A stretch of DNA of 64,000 nt from Rhodobacteraceae bacterium M382 (GCA_025141015.1 CP081098.1:733501-797500); one strand, 5' to 3'. Counted from the stretch's first letter, positions 34,229 through 45,270 are shown. A program made the numbers and translations. Notes: a model not told the origin generated them from the sequence alone.

Positions 34229-34645
34229 ATGGTTCGGAAATTGATTGACGAGATCGGCGGAGAAGAAACGCTGCGCGCTTTGGTGGAGCATTTCTATGAC
34301 CTCGTCGAGGAAAACCCCGAAGGTGCGCAGATCGTCAAGCTGCACAAACGAGGCCATGGTATGGGGCACGCGCGGGTCGAGCAGTTCAACTTTCTGTCCG
34401 GTTTCATGGGAGGTCGGAAGTATTACCAGGAAAAACACGGCCATATGGATGTGAAACTGATGCACGAACATGTGCCGATCACAACTGAAGATGCTGAAAA
34501 CTGGCTGAAATGTATGGATCAGGCGCTGTTGGATCTGAAACTGGCCGGCCCAGGTGTCGAAAGACTGCGGGCTGTGTTCCGGCGCGTGGCGCTGATGTTG
34601 GTCAATGATCTGGCCGAATGGGGTGAAAAACGATTGCCAGCCTGA
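34229..34645 (+). CDS. Truncated haemoglobin, group II type
   Basis: A 138-residue globin-like protein. The HFYDLVEENPEG start and the YYQEKHGHMDVKLMHEHVPI...AENWLKCMDQAL segment match group II truncated haemoglobins, with the proximal His in the KLMH region and the usual WLxCM stretch. It starts at ATG 34229 with a GGGAGAG site and is probably co-transcribed with tdm. It may bind O2 or NO, or protect the zinc/folate enzyme; the reason for the linkage is unknown. Confidence 0.82.
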   Translation: MVRKLIDEIGGEETLRALVEHFYDLVEENPEGAQIVKLHKRGHGMGHARVEQFNFLSGFMGGRKYYQEKHGHMDVKLMHEHVPITTEDAENWLKCMDQALLDLKLAGPGVERLRAVFRRVALMLVNDLAEWGEKRLPA

Positions 34646-34666
34646 GGGCAGCACCCGTGTTTGTTT

Positions 34667-34704
34667 CGGGAGCCTCCGGCGGGAGTTTTTTTGGCGAGAT
34701 GAAG
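34667..34704. repeat. Rhodobacteraceae-type intergenic repeat
   Basis: The stretch CGGGAGCCTCCGGCGGGAG followed by a T-run and GGCGAGATGAAG resembles an element I recall between genes in many Rhodobacteraceae genomes. It may double as a terminator. Confidence 0.6.
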
Positions 34705-34709
34705 GGGGG

Positions 34710-34737
34710 GGCGGGGTTTTTGGCCCCGCCGTTTTTA
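34710..34737 (+). terminator. Terminator after the truncated haemoglobin gene
   Basis: 7-bp stem GGCGGGG / CCCCGCC with a T-rich loop and a GTTTTTATT tail. It overlaps the last codon of the converging gckA. Confidence 0.8.
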
Positions 34738-35997
34738 TTGGGGCTTACATAGGAAAACCTGGACATCGGCAACATTGGTGCCGGTGCCGCCGGTCATAAC
34801 CAAAGCGTCCGCCGCAGCCAGCGCGGCATAGCTGTCGTTATTGTCCAGTAATGCCTGAGGATCCTGTCCGGCCTGCTGTATGTGAGACCAGGTTTGCGGG
34901 GTTACCAGGCCGCCTGCGGCGTCTGTGGGGCCATCGCGGCCATCTGTGCCACCAGACAGAAATACCCAATCACCGGGAATGTCTTTGGCGCGCTGTGCGA
35001 CACGCAGGGACAATTCCTGATTGCGCCCGCCGGTGCCGGTTCCGATGATTTGAACGGTGGTCTCGCCCCCAAAGACAAGAGCGATGGGTTGATCCCGTGG
35101 GGCGGTTTGTGCGGCTTGAATGACGGTCTCGGCAGCCGCCTGAACATCTCCGACCAGCCGGTGGGTGATCAGCCGGGCGGTCCATCCCTGATCGGCCGCC
35201 AATGCCATCATCGCCTTGAGGCTGTAGCGGTTTGATCCGATGAGCGTGTTGGTCGCCGCAGGCAATGTGTCGGATGACACGTCAGGCTGCTCCAGATGCG
35301 TTTTGACGGCAACGGGCGCGGTGTCCCAGATGCCGGCACTCTGCATGATTGCGCGGGCGTTGGCCCGCGAGCCAATCGGAGCCACCGTCGGGCCAGATGC
35401 GATGGCGCGCAGATCGTCTCCAATGACATCGGACAGGATATAAGCCTGAACCTGAGCGCCCCGTGCATGGCGCAGCAGTCCGCCCCCCTTTATGTCCGAA
35501 AGCTGTTGACGGATCAGGTTCATGTCGTTGATTTCCAGCCCTGAGGCCAACAACAGTTTGTTCACGGCCGTCTTGTCGGCCAGGGTCAAACCGGGGGCGG
35601 GGGCAACCATCAGCGCCGATCCGCCACCAGAAATCAGGGCGATCAAGCGATCATTTTGCGACATACCTTGAACCATGCGAATAGCGGCGAGACCTGCGGA
35701 TTCGCTGGCTTCATCTGGGACAGGGTGGGATCCAGATAGAACTGTGGCTCCCGGAATTTCTATTGCATTTTCGGGGTTTGTGATCACCAGAGCCTGTGAC
35801 GGGGTCGGAAATATTTCCAATGCGGCGCGCATCATCGGGATCGCGGCCTTGCCCACTGCGAGGATGAAATTGCGACCTCCGTCTGGTAGGTCAGAAAGCG
35901 GGGATGACTGAAGTTGTTGGTGCAGGGCCCGGGCTGGATCAGCCCTGTCGATGGCGGCCTGAAACAAGGCCAGGGCGGTGCAGTTAAGGTCAGTCAT
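34735..35997 (-). CDS. gckA: Glycerate 2-kinase (MOFRL family)
   Basis: A 420-residue glycerate kinase of the GckA/TtuD type, phosphorylating D-glycerate at C2 in the serine cycle. Conserved parts are VGKAAIPMMRAAL, VTNPENAI, ISGGGSALM, SGPTVAPIGSRANA, GGETTVQI and the C-terminal SGGTDGRDGPTDAAGGLV of the MOFRL domain. It is 94 bases downstream of malyl-CoA lyase on the same strand, both serving the serine cycle. It takes the hydroxypyruvate reductase product. Confidence 0.92.
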   Translation of the reverse strand: MTDLNCTALALFQAAIDRADPARALHQQLQSSPLSDLPDGGRNFILAVGKAAIPMMRAALEIFPTPSQALVITNPENAIEIPGATVLSGSHPVPDEASESAGLAAIRMVQGMSQNDRLIALISGGGSALMVAPAPGLTLADKTAVNKLLLASGLEINDMNLIRQQLSDIKGGGLLRHARGAQVQAYILSDVIGDDLRAIASGPTVAPIGSRANARAIMQSAGIWDTAPVAVKTHLEQPDVSSDTLPAATNTLIGSNRYSLKAMMALAADQGWTARLITHRLVGDVQAAAETVIQAAQTAPRDQPIALVFGGETTVQIIGTGTGGRNQELSLRVAQRAKDIPGDWVFLSGGTDGRDGPTDAAGGLVTPQTWSHIQQAGQDPQALLDNNDSYAALAAADALVMTGGTGTNVADVQVFLCKPQ

Positions 35998-36091
35998 TGG
36001 GGGCTCCCGCGATATGGATCAAGCCGCCCCGGAAACGAACCAGGGCGGCTGGGGTCTTGTGAAGATCGTGGGCTGACGCCCCGGGTGGAAA

Positions 36092-37069
36092 TCAGTTTCC
36101 GGCGATCTGCTTTGCTTTTTCCACCAGAACTTCTGCCTGACGAATAGATGCATAGTCAATCAGACGGCCGTCCAACGAAACTGCACCTTTACCGGCAGCT
36201 TCGGCTTCAGCCATCGCTTCGAGAATACGGTGGGCCTTGGTCACTTCGGCGTCCGACGGAGACATCACTTCGTTGGCCAGGGCGATCTGGCTGGGGTGGA
36301 TGGCCCACTTGCCTTCGCACCCGAGAACCGCGGCACGTTTTGCAGCGGCCTTATAGCCTTCGGGATCCTGAAAATCACCAAACGGGCCGTCAATTGGACG
36401 CAGGCCATTGGCGCGTGCAGCGACAACCATGCGTGCAAGAGCATAGTGCCACATGTCACCCCAATGTACGTCGCGCGATCCGTCGGTGGCGGGGTCGGTC
36501 AGGACCGAATAATCGGGGTTCACACCACCGATGATCGTGGTGCGTGCACGCGTCGAAGCAGCATAGTCAGCGACCCCGAAATGCAGCGATTCGTTTCGTT
36601 TGGATGCAGCGGCGATTTCGGACACGTTTTGCATGCCCAAAGCGGTCTCGATGATGTGTTCGAAACCAATGCGTTTCTTGTAACCTTTGGCGTCTTCGAT
36701 CTGGGTGACCATCATGTCCACCGCATAGACGTCAGCGGCGGTGCCAACTTTGGGGATCATGATCAGGTCCAGGCGCTCGCCAGCTTGCTCAACAACATCG
36801 ACAACGTCGCGATACATGTAATGAGTGTCCAGGCCGTTGATTCGGACGGACATGGATTTGTTGCCCCAGTCAATGTCATTCAGAGCCTGAATGATGTTCT
36901 TGCGGGCCTGTTCCTTTTCGTCGGGTGCGACGGCGTCTTCGAGGTCGAGGAAGATGACGTCAACATCAGATTTTGCAGCTTTTTCAAACATTTGAGGCTG
37001 GCTTCCGGGGATGGCCAGTTCGCTGCGGTTTAGACGGCCGGGGGCTTGTTCGATAGCGTGGAATGACAT
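36092..37069 (-). CDS. mclA: L-malyl-CoA / beta-methylmalyl-CoA lyase
   Basis: A 325-residue citrate-lyase-beta-like enzyme that cleaves malyl-CoA to acetyl-CoA and glyoxylate. ATG 37069 has an AAAGGAG site; an upstream start adds 9 residues. Family motifs include RSELAIPGSQPQMFEKAA, DVIFLDLEDAVAPDEK, RINGLDT and FGVADYAASTRARTT. It works directly after the malate-CoA ligase MtkAB encoded at 39.4-41.5 kb. It is transcribed with gckA. Confidence 0.92.
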   Translation of the reverse strand: MSFHAIEQAPGRLNRSELAIPGSQPQMFEKAAKSDVDVIFLDLEDAVAPDEKEQARKNIIQALNDIDWGNKSMSVRINGLDTHYMYRDVVDVVEQAGERLDLIMIPKVGTAADVYAVDMMVTQIEDAKGYKKRIGFEHIIETALGMQNVSEIAAASKRNESLHFGVADYAASTRARTTIIGGVNPDYSVLTDPATDGSRDVHWGDMWHYALARMVVAARANGLRPIDGPFGDFQDPEGYKAAAKRAAVLGCEGKWAIHPSQIALANEVMSPSDAEVTKAHRILEAMAEAEAAGKGAVSLDGRLIDYASIRQAEVLVEKAKQIAGN

Positions 37070-37236
37070 GAGAAACGCTCCTTTTTCGCGTTGCAATTGG
37101 CGGGGCTGGTTCTAGGCATCCAACAGCAAGGGGTTTCCTGTCAAGAAGAAAATTTTCATACTAATACTTGGGCGCGCGTGGTGCGCGGGCGCTGCGCGCG
37201 TATACGCACGCGCGCGAGTCCGCCCATGTTGCCAGG

Positions 37237-37890
37237 TCACCCTCCCGTTCCGAAATCGCCCCGCTCGGCGCGGGTGGCATAGTAGAACGCGATGGCCTGG
37301 GCGCGGTTCTTGACCGAGAGTTTTTCGTAGAGGTTCGAGAGATGGAATTTTACCGTGTTTGTGGTGATTCCCAGCTCCTTGCTCAACTCTTTGTTCGTTA
37401 ACCCCTTTGACAGAGCTTCGAGCATCGTGCGTTCGCGCCGAGACAGTTGTTCGATCGGATCGGTCTGCAGGTCGCGTACGTCCAGGAACGGGAAAACCAT
37501 TTTGCCCCCCGCCACGGCATGGCACGTGTCGAGAAGACTCTCCACCGCGCTGGATCGCGCTGCAAATCCCGCTGCCCCGGCGCTCATTGCCTTGCGTGGG
37601 GTTTCGGAGCCTTCGTCGCCATAGACCACCAATTTGGGCGCGTTGGCCTGATCCCGCAGGACCTCGATCAATTTGGCACCACCCAGAGCCGGCAGGTTCC
37701 AGTCGATGATTCCGACTTGAACCGGGACGCGCATGACGGTTCCCAGGAACCCTTCAGCGGTTGAAGAGGTCGCCACGAGCGAGAATCGCGGGTCCTTTTC
37801 GAAAATCTCGGACATTGCGGTGAGCACCAGCGGATTTGAGTCAGCGAGCATGACCGAAATCGGGGAAACTTTGTCGCTTATCGTAGCCAT
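37237..37890 (-). CDS. LuxR/NarL-type orphan response regulator with a degenerate receiver
   Basis: A 217-residue protein from ATG 37890 (AAAGGA site). The receiver domain has D17 and the phospho-acceptor candidate D63 (IIDWNLP), but the usual Thr/Ser is G91 and the usual Lys is R112 (GFAAR), so the switch mechanism may differ. The C-terminal LuxR helix-turn-helix is at about 150-205 (LTNKELSKELGITTNTVKFHLS). No histidine kinase is nearby. It sits between mclA/gckA and the divergent sga operon, so it probably regulates the serine cycle. Confidence 0.82.
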   Translation of the reverse strand: MATISDKVSPISVMLADSNPLVLTAMSEIFEKDPRFSLVATSSTAEGFLGTVMRVPVQVGIIDWNLPALGGAKLIEVLRDQANAPKLVVYGDEGSETPRKAMSAGAAGFAARSSAVESLLDTCHAVAGGKMVFPFLDVRDLQTDPIEQLSRRERTMLEALSKGLTNKELSKELGITTNTVKFHLSNLYEKLSVKNRAQAIAFYYATRAERGDFGTGG

Positions 37891-37917
37891 TTTGTATCCT
37901 TTGGTCGAAAACAACCC

Positions 37918-37996
37918 AAATGGGTAGGTAGATATTCGGTATACTACGGTATTTTTACCTAAATGGGTAGGTATAAACCCATCTATTTAGATACCC
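37918..37996. promoter_or_regulatory. Repeats in the regulator / sgaA divergent promoter
   Basis: AAATGGGTAGGTA occurs at 37918-37930 and 37961-37973 (43 bases apart), and CGGTAT occurs twice in TTCGGTATACTACGGTAT between them. TACCTAAATGGGTA forms an imperfect inverted repeat. It is likely an autoregulatory and serine-cycle operator, by position. Confidence 0.5.
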
Positions 37997-38152
37997 AAAA
38001 GCAGGATATAGGGATGTTGTGAGTTTTGTCGACCTAGGTTTTGCTGAGGACAAGCGATGTTGCCTGACGGGAAATATTTTTGCCTACTAGCGAAAATGCC
38101 GGAAAAGCTGATGCATCGGCGCGAACGCAAACCTGACTAGAGGTCCGATACA

Positions 38153-39400
38153 ATGACTGAACCCACGATCTTCCCCAGCCTGGAAATCCCCGAGACTTTG
38201 GCTGCGGGCCCTGGCCCCGGCAACACTGACGCCCGTGTTCTGGCGGCTTTCGCCAACACCGGCCTGGCGGACCACATGCAGGCTGATGTGCTGCGCGGCA
38301 TGATCGAATGCAAAGGCATGTTGCGTGATCTGTGGGGCACCACCAACACCTATACCTACGGTGTCGGTGGTACTGGTTTCTCCGGTTTGGACTGTATGCT
38401 GAATGCGATCCTGCCCGGTGACAGCGTTGTCGTTTTCATGAACGGCACCTTCTCGGGCATCGACGCGATGACAATCCGCATGAAGGCCGCAACCCGCGAA
38501 GAGTTGACCGCTAACCCGATGAACCCGCAACCCGCGAATGTGACCGTGATCGACGTTCCCCATGGTGAATCGGTATCGGGCAAACATGTCGACGAAGTTC
38601 TGGCTGACAAGAAACCCAAATGGGCCTTTATGGCGCATTGGGAAACCGGGTCTGGCCGCATCAATGATCTCCAGGGTTTTTCAGACGCTTGTGAAAAACA
38701 CGGTGCCATGGGTCTGATCGACGCGGTGTCGTCGCTGGGCATCGAAGACTTTTCGATCGACGATTTTCCCGGTGTGGTCGGTTGGGCGTCCTGCCCGCAA
38801 AAAGGCGTGCTGTGCTTGCCGTTGACCTACGCGCCTGTATCTTTCAGCGACCGCTACATTGAAACGGTCAAAGAAAACGGCTGCCATTCCTATGTGCACA
38901 ACCCGATCCTCGAAGCCCGTCATTGGGGTGTTGTGGACGGACAGGATGTGGCCGCGGGCACCTATCACCGCACGCATTCCGGTTACGCGGTTGCCGCCTT
39001 CCACGAAGCGCTGCGCATCACGCTCCAGCACGGCCGCGCCCAAAAGGCCCGCGATTATGCGTTCCATGAAAAGGCCCTGCGCGACGCCGTGACGGCCATG
39101 GGGTGTGACGTGACCAGCAACATGACAAGCCTGGTGGTTCTGAACCTGCCTGGTGATCTGGCTGGCCGTGAAAAAGAGCTGGTGGGCAACTGCCGCGCAG
39201 TAGGTTTCGGCATCTGGCCGACCTTGTCCGAACCAGTCCAAGTCCGCATCGGGATCCTGAACCAAATCACCCAGTCCCAGATTTCGGACATTGTGAACCG
39301 GTTTGGCAATGCGATGAACGACATGGGCGCATCGGTTGACATGGACGCGATCAACGCTCTGCTCGACCGGCACTATGACGCAGCCCTGGCTGCTGAATAA
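38153..39400 (+). CDS. sgaA: Serine-glyoxylate aminotransferase
   Basis: A 415-residue class V aminotransferase that moves the amino group from serine to glyoxylate, giving hydroxypyruvate and glycine. The PLP lysine is K217 in CPQKG. The [15 protein letters not shown] start and [16 protein letters not shown] region are typical. It opens a plus-strand operon of serine-cycle genes (sgaA, mtkA, mtkB, hprA, ppc, glyA). It starts 263 bases from the divergent regulator start. Confidence 0.94.
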   Translation: MTEPTIFPSLEIPETLAAGPGPGNTDARVLAAFANTGLADHMQADVLRGMIECKGMLRDLWGTTNTYTYGVGGTGFSGLDCMLNAILPGDSVVVFMNGTFSGIDAMTIRMKAATREELTANPMNPQPANVTVIDVPHGESVSGKHVDEVLADKKPKWAFMAHWETGSGRINDLQGFSDACEKHGAMGLIDAVSSLGIEDFSIDDFPGVVGWASCPQKGVLCLPLTYAPVSFSDRYIETVKENGCHSYVHNPILEARHWGVVDGQDVAAGTYHRTHSGYAVAAFHEALRITLQHGRAQKARDYAFHEKALRDAVTAMGCDVTSNMTSLVVLNLPGDLAGREKELVGNCRAVGFGIWPTLSEPVQVRIGILNQITQSQISDIVNRFGNAMNDMGASVDMDAINALLDRHYDAALAAE

Positions 39401-39426
39401 CACGATCCATAGGGAGGAGAGATCCA

Positions 39427-40623
39427 ATGGATGTACATGAGTATCAAGCCAAGGAAGTTCTGAGCAACTTTGGTGTTACAGTGCCCCCCGGGGCGCTGGC
39501 CTATAGCCCGGAACAGGCGGCCTATCGCGCGCGCGAATTGGGTGGAGACAAATGGATCGTCAAAGCCCAGGTGCATGCCGGTGGCCGTGGCAAGGCGGGC
39601 GGAGTCAAACTGTGCTCGTCCGATAGCGAGATCCTGGAAGCCACCGAGGGCATGTTCGGCAAAAAGCTGGTCACCCATCAAACCGGCCCCGAAGGCAAAG
39701 GCATCTATCGTGTCTATGTCGAAGCGGCAGTGCCGATCGCGCGCGAGATCTATCTGGGCTTTGTTCTGGACCGCCAATCGCAGCGGGTGATGATCGTCGC
39801 CTCGTCCGAAGGTGGCATGGAGATCGAAGAGATTTCGGCCGAACGTCCCGAGTCGATTGTGCGGTCGACCGTGGAACCGGCAGTTGGTCTGCAGGATTTT
39901 CAGGCGCGGGAAATCGCGTTCAAGCTGGGCATTGATCCGACCATGACGCAGCAGATGGTGCGCACGCTCAAGGGCTGCTATCAGGCGTTTTCCGAATTGG
40001 ACGCGACAATGGTTGAAATCAACCCGTTGGTCGTAACGTCGGACAACCGGGTGATCGCGCTGGACGCCAAGATGACATTTGACGACAACGCTCTGTTCCG
40101 TCACCCGCAGATCAGCGAACTGCGTGACAAAAGCCAAGAAGACCCGCGCGAAAGCCGTGCGGCCGATCGTGGCCTGAACTATGTCGGTCTGGACGGAAAT
40201 ATCGGCTGTATCGTGAACGGTGCAGGTCTGGCCATGGCGACAATGGACACCATCAAGCTGGCCGGAGGCGAACCCGCCAACTTCCTCGACATCGGAGGTG
40301 GCGCGACACCAGAACGTGTCGCCAAGGCATTTCGTCTGGTGATGTCGGACAAGAACGTTCAGGCAGTTCTGGTGAACATCTTTGCTGGGATCAACCGTTG
40401 CGACTGGGTCGCTGAAGGTGTCGTTCAAGCGCTGAGGGAAGTTCAGGTCGATGTTCCTGTGGTTGTCCGTCTCGCCGGTACCAATGTCGAAGAGGGTCAG
40501 AAAATCCTGGCGCAATCCGGTCTACCGCTGATCCGTGCGACGTCGCTGAACGAAGCCGCCGAACGCGCCGTGGGTGCGTGGAAAAACGATCTCGATCAAA
40601 ACACTCGTGTGAGGGCTGTCTGA
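39427..40623 (+). CDS. mtkA: Malate-CoA ligase subunit beta
   Basis: A 398-residue ATP-grasp subunit of the succinyl-CoA-synthetase type. [38 protein letters not shown] and GIMVNI-like [14 protein letters not shown] motifs are present. Operon context with mclA, ppc and glyA identifies malate rather than succinate as substrate. The ATG follows GGGAGGAGAG. It overlaps mtkB by one base. Confidence 0.9.
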   Translation: MDVHEYQAKEVLSNFGVTVPPGALAYSPEQAAYRARELGGDKWIVKAQVHAGGRGKAGGVKLCSSDSEILEATEGMFGKKLVTHQTGPEGKGIYRVYVEAAVPIAREIYLGFVLDRQSQRVMIVASSEGGMEIEEISAERPESIVRSTVEPAVGLQDFQAREIAFKLGIDPTMTQQMVRTLKGCYQAFSELDATMVEINPLVVTSDNRVIALDAKMTFDDNALFRHPQISELRDKSQEDPRESRAADRGLNYVGLDGNIGCIVNGAGLAMATMDTIKLAGGEPANFLDIGGGATPERVAKAFRLVMSDKNVQAVLVNIFAGINRCDWVAEGVVQALREVQVDVPVVVRLAGTNVEEGQKILAQSGLPLIRATSLNEAAERAVGAWKNDLDQNTRVRAV

Positions 40624-41510
40624 TGAGCATTCTTCTCGATCGCGAAAGCAAAGTTATTGTCCAGGGGATCACCGGCAAAATGGCCCGGTTCCACACCAAG
40701 GACATGATTGAATATGGCACCAATGTCGTTGGGGGCGTGGTCCCGGGCAAAGGCGGTGAAACCGTCGAAGGCGTGCCGGTGTTCGACACCGTCAAGGAAG
40801 CTGTGGCAGCCACTGGTGCCGACGCGTCTCTGGTGTTTGTACCGCCTCCGTTCGCAGCGGATTCTATCATGGAAGCGGCAGACGCAGGCATCAAATATTG
40901 CGTCTGCATCACCGACGGCATCCCTGCTCAGGACATGATCCGCGTGAAACGCTACATGCGCCGCTACAAGAAAGAGGATCGCATGATCCTGACCGGCCCG
41001 AACTGTGCCGGAACCATCAGCCCCGGCAAGGCGCTGTTGGGGATCATGCCAGGTCATATCTATCTTCAGGGCAATGTGGGCATCATTGGCCGGTCCGGAA
41101 CCTTGGGATATGAGGCCGCAGCGCAGCTCAAAGAGCTGGGCCTGGGAGTCTCGACTTCGGTTGGTATTGGCGGTGATCCCATCAACGGGTCTTCGTTCCT
41201 GGACATCCTGACCTGGTTTGAAAACGATCCCGAGACCAAGGTAATCTGCATGATTGGTGAAATCGGTGGCCCACAGGAAGCTGAAGCCGCCGAATACATC
41301 AAGGAAAACGTGACCAAACCGGTGGTGGCCTATGTCGCGGGTCTGACCGCACCCAAAGGCCGGACTATGGGCCACGCAGGCGCGATCATCTCGGCGTTTG
41401 GTGAATCTGCTTCGGAAAAGGTGGAGATCCTCGAAGCAGCCGGCGTGACCGTCGCTGAAAACCCGGCCGTGATTGGCGAAACCATCGCCCGGGTCGTGAA
41501 TGCTGCCTGA
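40623..41510 (+). CDS. mtkB: Malate-CoA ligase subunit alpha
   Basis: A 295-residue subunit with the CoA-binding Rossmann start ([22 protein letters not shown]) and the phosphohistidine loop [14 protein letters not shown]. Starts in the TGATG overlap with mtkA. Together they make malyl-CoA from malate, CoA and ATP. Confidence 0.92.
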   Translation: MSILLDRESKVIVQGITGKMARFHTKDMIEYGTNVVGGVVPGKGGETVEGVPVFDTVKEAVAATGADASLVFVPPPFAADSIMEAADAGIKYCVCITDGIPAQDMIRVKRYMRRYKKEDRMILTGPNCAGTISPGKALLGIMPGHIYLQGNVGIIGRSGTLGYEAAAQLKELGLGVSTSVGIGGDPINGSSFLDILTWFENDPETKVICMIGEIGGPQEAEAAEYIKENVTKPVVAYVAGLTAPKGRTMGHAGAIISAFGESASEKVEILEAAGVTVAENPAVIGETIARVVNAA

Positions 41511-41537
41511 TCCGTCCTGCGGATAAGGCACCTAAGG

Positions 41538-41577
41538 CGCTTCGCCTCCTGTCCGGGGCAATGGAGGGGGCGAAGCG
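41538..41577. repeat. Hairpin between mtkB and hprA
   Basis: CGCTTCGCCTCC pairs with GGAGG(GGG)CGAAGCG around a 13-base loop, with three extra Gs in one arm. No T-run, so probably an mRNA processing or stability element in a continuing operon. Confidence 0.5.
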
Positions 41578-41611
41578 TCACAATTTCACAGTCGCTTGAG
41601 GGAGAGACGTC

Positions 41612-42583
41612 ATGCAAAAGCCCAAGGTTCTCGTTACGCGTCGCTGGCCAGCTGCAGTCGAAGCCCAGCTGAGCGAACGTTTTGACACCGTGCTGAACAC
41701 CGGTGACAAGCCATTGAACGAAATCGAAATCCGTGATGCGCTGCGCAGTTTTGATGCGGTTTTGCCAACGGTGACCGATACGGTATCTGCCAAGGCGCTG
41801 GATGTTTCGCAGCCCCAGGCGCGTATTCTGGCCAATTACGGCGTCGGCTACTCCCATATTGATATGGAGCGTGTGGCCGATCACGGTATGATGGTTACCA
41901 ATACCCCTGACGTTCTCAGCGAATGCACCGCCGACATCGCTATGACGCTTTTGCTGATGGTGGCGCGTCGCGCAGGAGAAGGTGAGCGCGAATTACGTGC
42001 CGGTCAGTGGACCGGTTGGCGCCCGACACATCTGGTTGGTACCAAGGTTTCGGGCAAGACGTTGGGTGTCGTCGGATTTGGCCGCATTGGTCAGGAAATG
42101 GCCCGTCGCGCCCATCATGGGTTCGGAATGAAAATCATTGTTCAGAACCGGTCACGCGTGCCCCCCGACGTGTTGGCCAAATTCAATGCTGTTCAGGTCG
42201 ACAGCCTCGAAGATCTGATGCCGCAGTGCGATTTCATCTCGTTGCATTGCCCGGGCGGTCCGGCCAATCGCAACCTGATCAACACCCGCATGATGAACCT
42301 GATGAAGCCAGACGCGTTCCTGATCAATACAGCCCGCGGTGAAGTGATCGATGAACTGGCGCTTAGCCGGGCATTGATGTTTGAAACCATCGGAGGAGCT
42401 GCTCTGGATGTGTTTGACGGCGAACCCCGGATCAACCCCGATCTGCTGCAATGCGACAACCTGGTGATGTTGCCGCATCTGGGCTCTGCCACCCGCGAGG
42501 CGCGCGAGGCCATGGGTTTCCGCGTTGTTGACAACCTCACCGATTTCTTTGAAGGGCGCGATCCACGTGACCGCGTAAGTTGA
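41612..42583 (+). CDS. hprA: Hydroxypyruvate/glyoxylate reductase (D-2-hydroxyacid dehydrogenase)
   Basis: A 323-residue NAD(P)-dependent enzyme. The dinucleotide motif GVVGFGRIGQEMA and the catalytic Arg (NTARGEVIDE), Glu (FDGEPRINPD) and His (LPHLGSATREARE) are visible. It reduces hydroxypyruvate to D-glycerate for GckA. The ATG follows GGGAGAGAC. It is 1 base from ppc. Confidence 0.9.
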   Translation: MQKPKVLVTRRWPAAVEAQLSERFDTVLNTGDKPLNEIEIRDALRSFDAVLPTVTDTVSAKALDVSQPQARILANYGVGYSHIDMERVADHGMMVTNTPDVLSECTADIAMTLLLMVARRAGEGERELRAGQWTGWRPTHLVGTKVSGKTLGVVGFGRIGQEMARRAHHGFGMKIIVQNRSRVPPDVLAKFNAVQVDSLEDLMPQCDFISLHCPGGPANRNLINTRMMNLMKPDAFLINTARGEVIDELALSRALMFETIGGAALDVFDGEPRINPDLLQCDNLVMLPHLGSATREAREAMGFRVVDNLTDFFEGRDPRDRVS

Positions 42584-42584
42584 T

Positions 42585-45245
42585 ATGAACCGTCCTGCCG
42601 AAGCCGATCCGACACCCGCCCCCGACACAGGGTATGCAGCCGCGCTGCGCGTGGAACTGCGGGCCCTTTGGTTGGATGTTCTCAAACAACGTGCACCCGA
42701 AGTCGCCCAGAGAATCCAATCCGGTACCCGGTGGACCCTCAAGGACCCCAATAGCGCGATTCCGCATTTGCAGGCCCATAACATCTGGTTCCAGCTGCTG
42801 AAGATCATTGATGAAAACGCTGCAATGCGGGACCGCCGCAATGCTGAAACCCAAGACGGCCCCCAAGCGGTTGAGGGCAGTTTTGCTCTGGCTTTGGAGC
42901 AGGATGGGGCATTGGCGACTCCCGAACGTTTGACCCAGGTGATTCAGGGTCTGTCGTTTGGGCCAACGCTGACCGCCCATCCGACCGAAGCCAAACGTGT
43001 GACGATTTTGGAAATCCACCGGCGCATTTACCGGGGGCTCGTTTCGCTGGAAGAAAAGCGCTGGACGCCACGCGAACGTGCGGATCTGCTCGAAGACCTG
43101 CGAGCGGAAATTGATCTGCTGTGGCTGACCGGAGAGTTACGCCGGGAACGCCCGTCACTGAATGATGAAATCCAATGGGGGCTGCAGTTCTTTCGCGACA
43201 GTCTTTTCGATGCAGTGCCTCAGCTGTTTGACCGTTTTATCGCAGCTACCGCCCCAATCACCGGCCAAAAGGATGATGTGACACCCTGTCTCAAATTCCA
43301 TTCCTGGATTGGCGGCGACCGTGACGGCAACCCCAATGTCACGGTCCAGGCTACGGCTCAGGCTTTGGGAGCCAACCGGTTGGCCGTGTTGGAAACCTAT
43401 CTGAGCGATCTGTCCAGGGCGGCCGCGCGGATTTCGATTTCCTCGGCGATCTTGTCGTTGGCCGGTCCCGATTCCGATGCCATCCAGCGCATTGTCGAAA
43501 CTTCGAACCCTTACAAGGCGTTGCACCAGAACACGGGCGAAATCTTCCGTCAGGCGCTTGAAGCGATCCGAACCCGGATCTCGGACACGATAGACAGGGC
43601 TGGAACGGCCTATGATCATGTAGATGACTTTATCGCTGATCTGTGTGCAGTCGAGGCGGCTTTGGGGAATCTCGGGGCTGATCGTCTGGCGGATCGCTAC
43701 ATCCGGCCGATCCGCTGGAAAGCTCAGGTGTTCGGCTTTCGTACAGTCACATTGGATATTCGCCAGAATTCAACCGTCACGACGCAAGCGCTTACGGATA
43801 TCTGGAGCCGTACCGGAGACACGCCAACCTATGGCACAGCCGAGTGGTCTCAGCGTCTGCGCCGGGAATTGGGGAGCGCCTCTCTCAGCTTTGTGGATCC
43901 GACACAGTTGAGCGATCAAAGCGCGGAGCTCATTGGCCTCCTGGGGCTGATGAAACAGACGGTCGGTGGGGACGATCCCAGTGCGTTGGGCCCGTTTATC
44001 CTGTCGATGACCCGGTCTACGGATGATCTTCTGGGGGTTTATCTGCTGGCTCGATACGCCGGATTCGGTGCCGAAAAGGCAACCCTGCGCGTGGTGCCGC
44101 TGTTTGAAACCATCGACGATTTGCGCGCAGCTCCGCGCATTCTGAATGGGGTGTTGGATGTTCCCTTTGCCCGTCGTTCGCTCAAGGATGGCAGTGGTCG
44201 GATCGAGGTCATGTTGGGGTATTCCGACAGCAACAAGGACGGTGGCTTTGTTTGTTCGACTTGGGAACTGGAAAAAGCGCAGCGCTTGATTGCGCGTACT
44301 TTGGCAACGCATCGTTTGCAGCCGGTGTTTTTCCATGGGCGCGGTGGATCAGTCTCGCGCGGGGGGGCACCGACAGAACGTGCGATTGCGGCCCAACCGG
44401 CAGGCACCGTTGCGGGCAGGCTGCGGATCACCGAACAGGGTGAAGTTGTCAGTTCAAAATACGCCAATCGTGGCACTGCGTTACAGCAGCTGGAATTGAC
44501 GGTTTCCTCGGTGTTGCGTCATTCTTTGCGCCCCGACATTCCGGCACTGAACCCCGATCACGAAGACGCATTCGAAGCCTTGTCGGGGATGTCCCAAGCG
44601 GCCTATTCCAACCTGCTGAATACGCCAGGCTTCATCGACTATTTCCAGCAGTCCAGCCCGGTAGAGGAACTGGCCATGCTCAAGATCGGGTCGCGTCCGG
44701 CGCGCCGGTTTGGAGCCAGTTCGCTGGACGATCTGCGCGCAATCCCATGGGTGTTTGCCTGGTCTCAGAATCGCCATATGATCACGGGCTGGTATGGGTT
44801 CGGCAGTGCTGTTTCCAGCTTCCGTCGCTTTCGCGGAGCCCAGGGCGAAGCCATTCTCAAGGAAATGTTTCACACGGCACCCTTGTTCCGATTGGTTGTG
44901 GATGAGGTTGAAAAAGCGCTGTTCCTCGCTGACATGGACATTGCCCGGACGTATGCGTCGCTGGTGGAAGACACGCAAACCCGCGATCTGATGTTTGGAT
45001 CTGTGCTCAAAGAATACCAGGCCAGCCGTGAAGCTCTTGCCTTCTTGACGGGATCCTCAGAACTGGCCCGTCGCTTTCCCAAATTGCGAACCCGGTTCGA
45101 TCGGATTCGCGACATGTTGCATGACATTCATACGGTACAGGTTTCCTTGTTACAGGAAAACCGAGCCGCCGCATCGCCGACATTGCCCATTCCTCTGATG
45201 CAATCCATGAATTGCGTCGCTGCTGGTTTGGGTTGGACCGGATAA
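42585..45245 (+). CDS. ppc: Phosphoenolpyruvate carboxylase
   Basis: An 886-residue enzyme adding bicarbonate to PEP to form oxaloacetate. The active-site motifs [10 protein letters not shown] near residue 127, [11 protein letters not shown] near 545 and [14 protein letters not shown] near 583 are intact. Typical bacterial PPCs are about 880-950 residues. It supplies oxaloacetate to malate and MtkAB; malate dehydrogenase is not in the window. Confidence 0.95.
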   Translation: MNRPAEADPTPAPDTGYAAALRVELRALWLDVLKQRAPEVAQRIQSGTRWTLKDPNSAIPHLQAHNIWFQLLKIIDENAAMRDRRNAETQDGPQAVEGSFALALEQDGALATPERLTQVIQGLSFGPTLTAHPTEAKRVTILEIHRRIYRGLVSLEEKRWTPRERADLLEDLRAEIDLLWLTGELRRERPSLNDEIQWGLQFFRDSLFDAVPQLFDRFIAATAPITGQKDDVTPCLKFHSWIGGDRDGNPNVTVQATAQALGANRLAVLETYLSDLSRAAARISISSAILSLAGPDSDAIQRIVETSNPYKALHQNTGEIFRQALEAIRTRISDTIDRAGTAYDHVDDFIADLCAVEAALGNLGADRLADRYIRPIRWKAQVFGFRTVTLDIRQNSTVTTQALTDIWSRTGDTPTYGTAEWSQRLRRELGSASLSFVDPTQLSDQSAELIGLLGLMKQTVGGDDPSALGPFILSMTRSTDDLLGVYLLARYAGFGAEKATLRVVPLFETIDDLRAAPRILNGVLDVPFARRSLKDGSGRIEVMLGYSDSNKDGGFVCSTWELEKAQRLIARTLATHRLQPVFFHGRGGSVSRGGAPTERAIAAQPAGTVAGRLRITEQGEVVSSKYANRGTALQQLELTVSSVLRHSLRPDIPALNPDHEDAFEALSGMSQAAYSNLLNTPGFIDYFQQSSPVEELAMLKIGSRPARRFGASSLDDLRAIPWVFAWSQNRHMITGWYGFGSAVSSFRRFRGAQGEAILKEMFHTAPLFRLVVDEVEKALFLADMDIARTYASLVEDTQTRDLMFGSVLKEYQASREALAFLTGSSELARRFPKLRTRFDRIRDMLHDIHTVQVSLLQENRAAASPTLPIPLMQSMNCVAAGLGWTG

Positions 45246-45270
45246 CATATTACCACTAGGAGCCCCGAAC

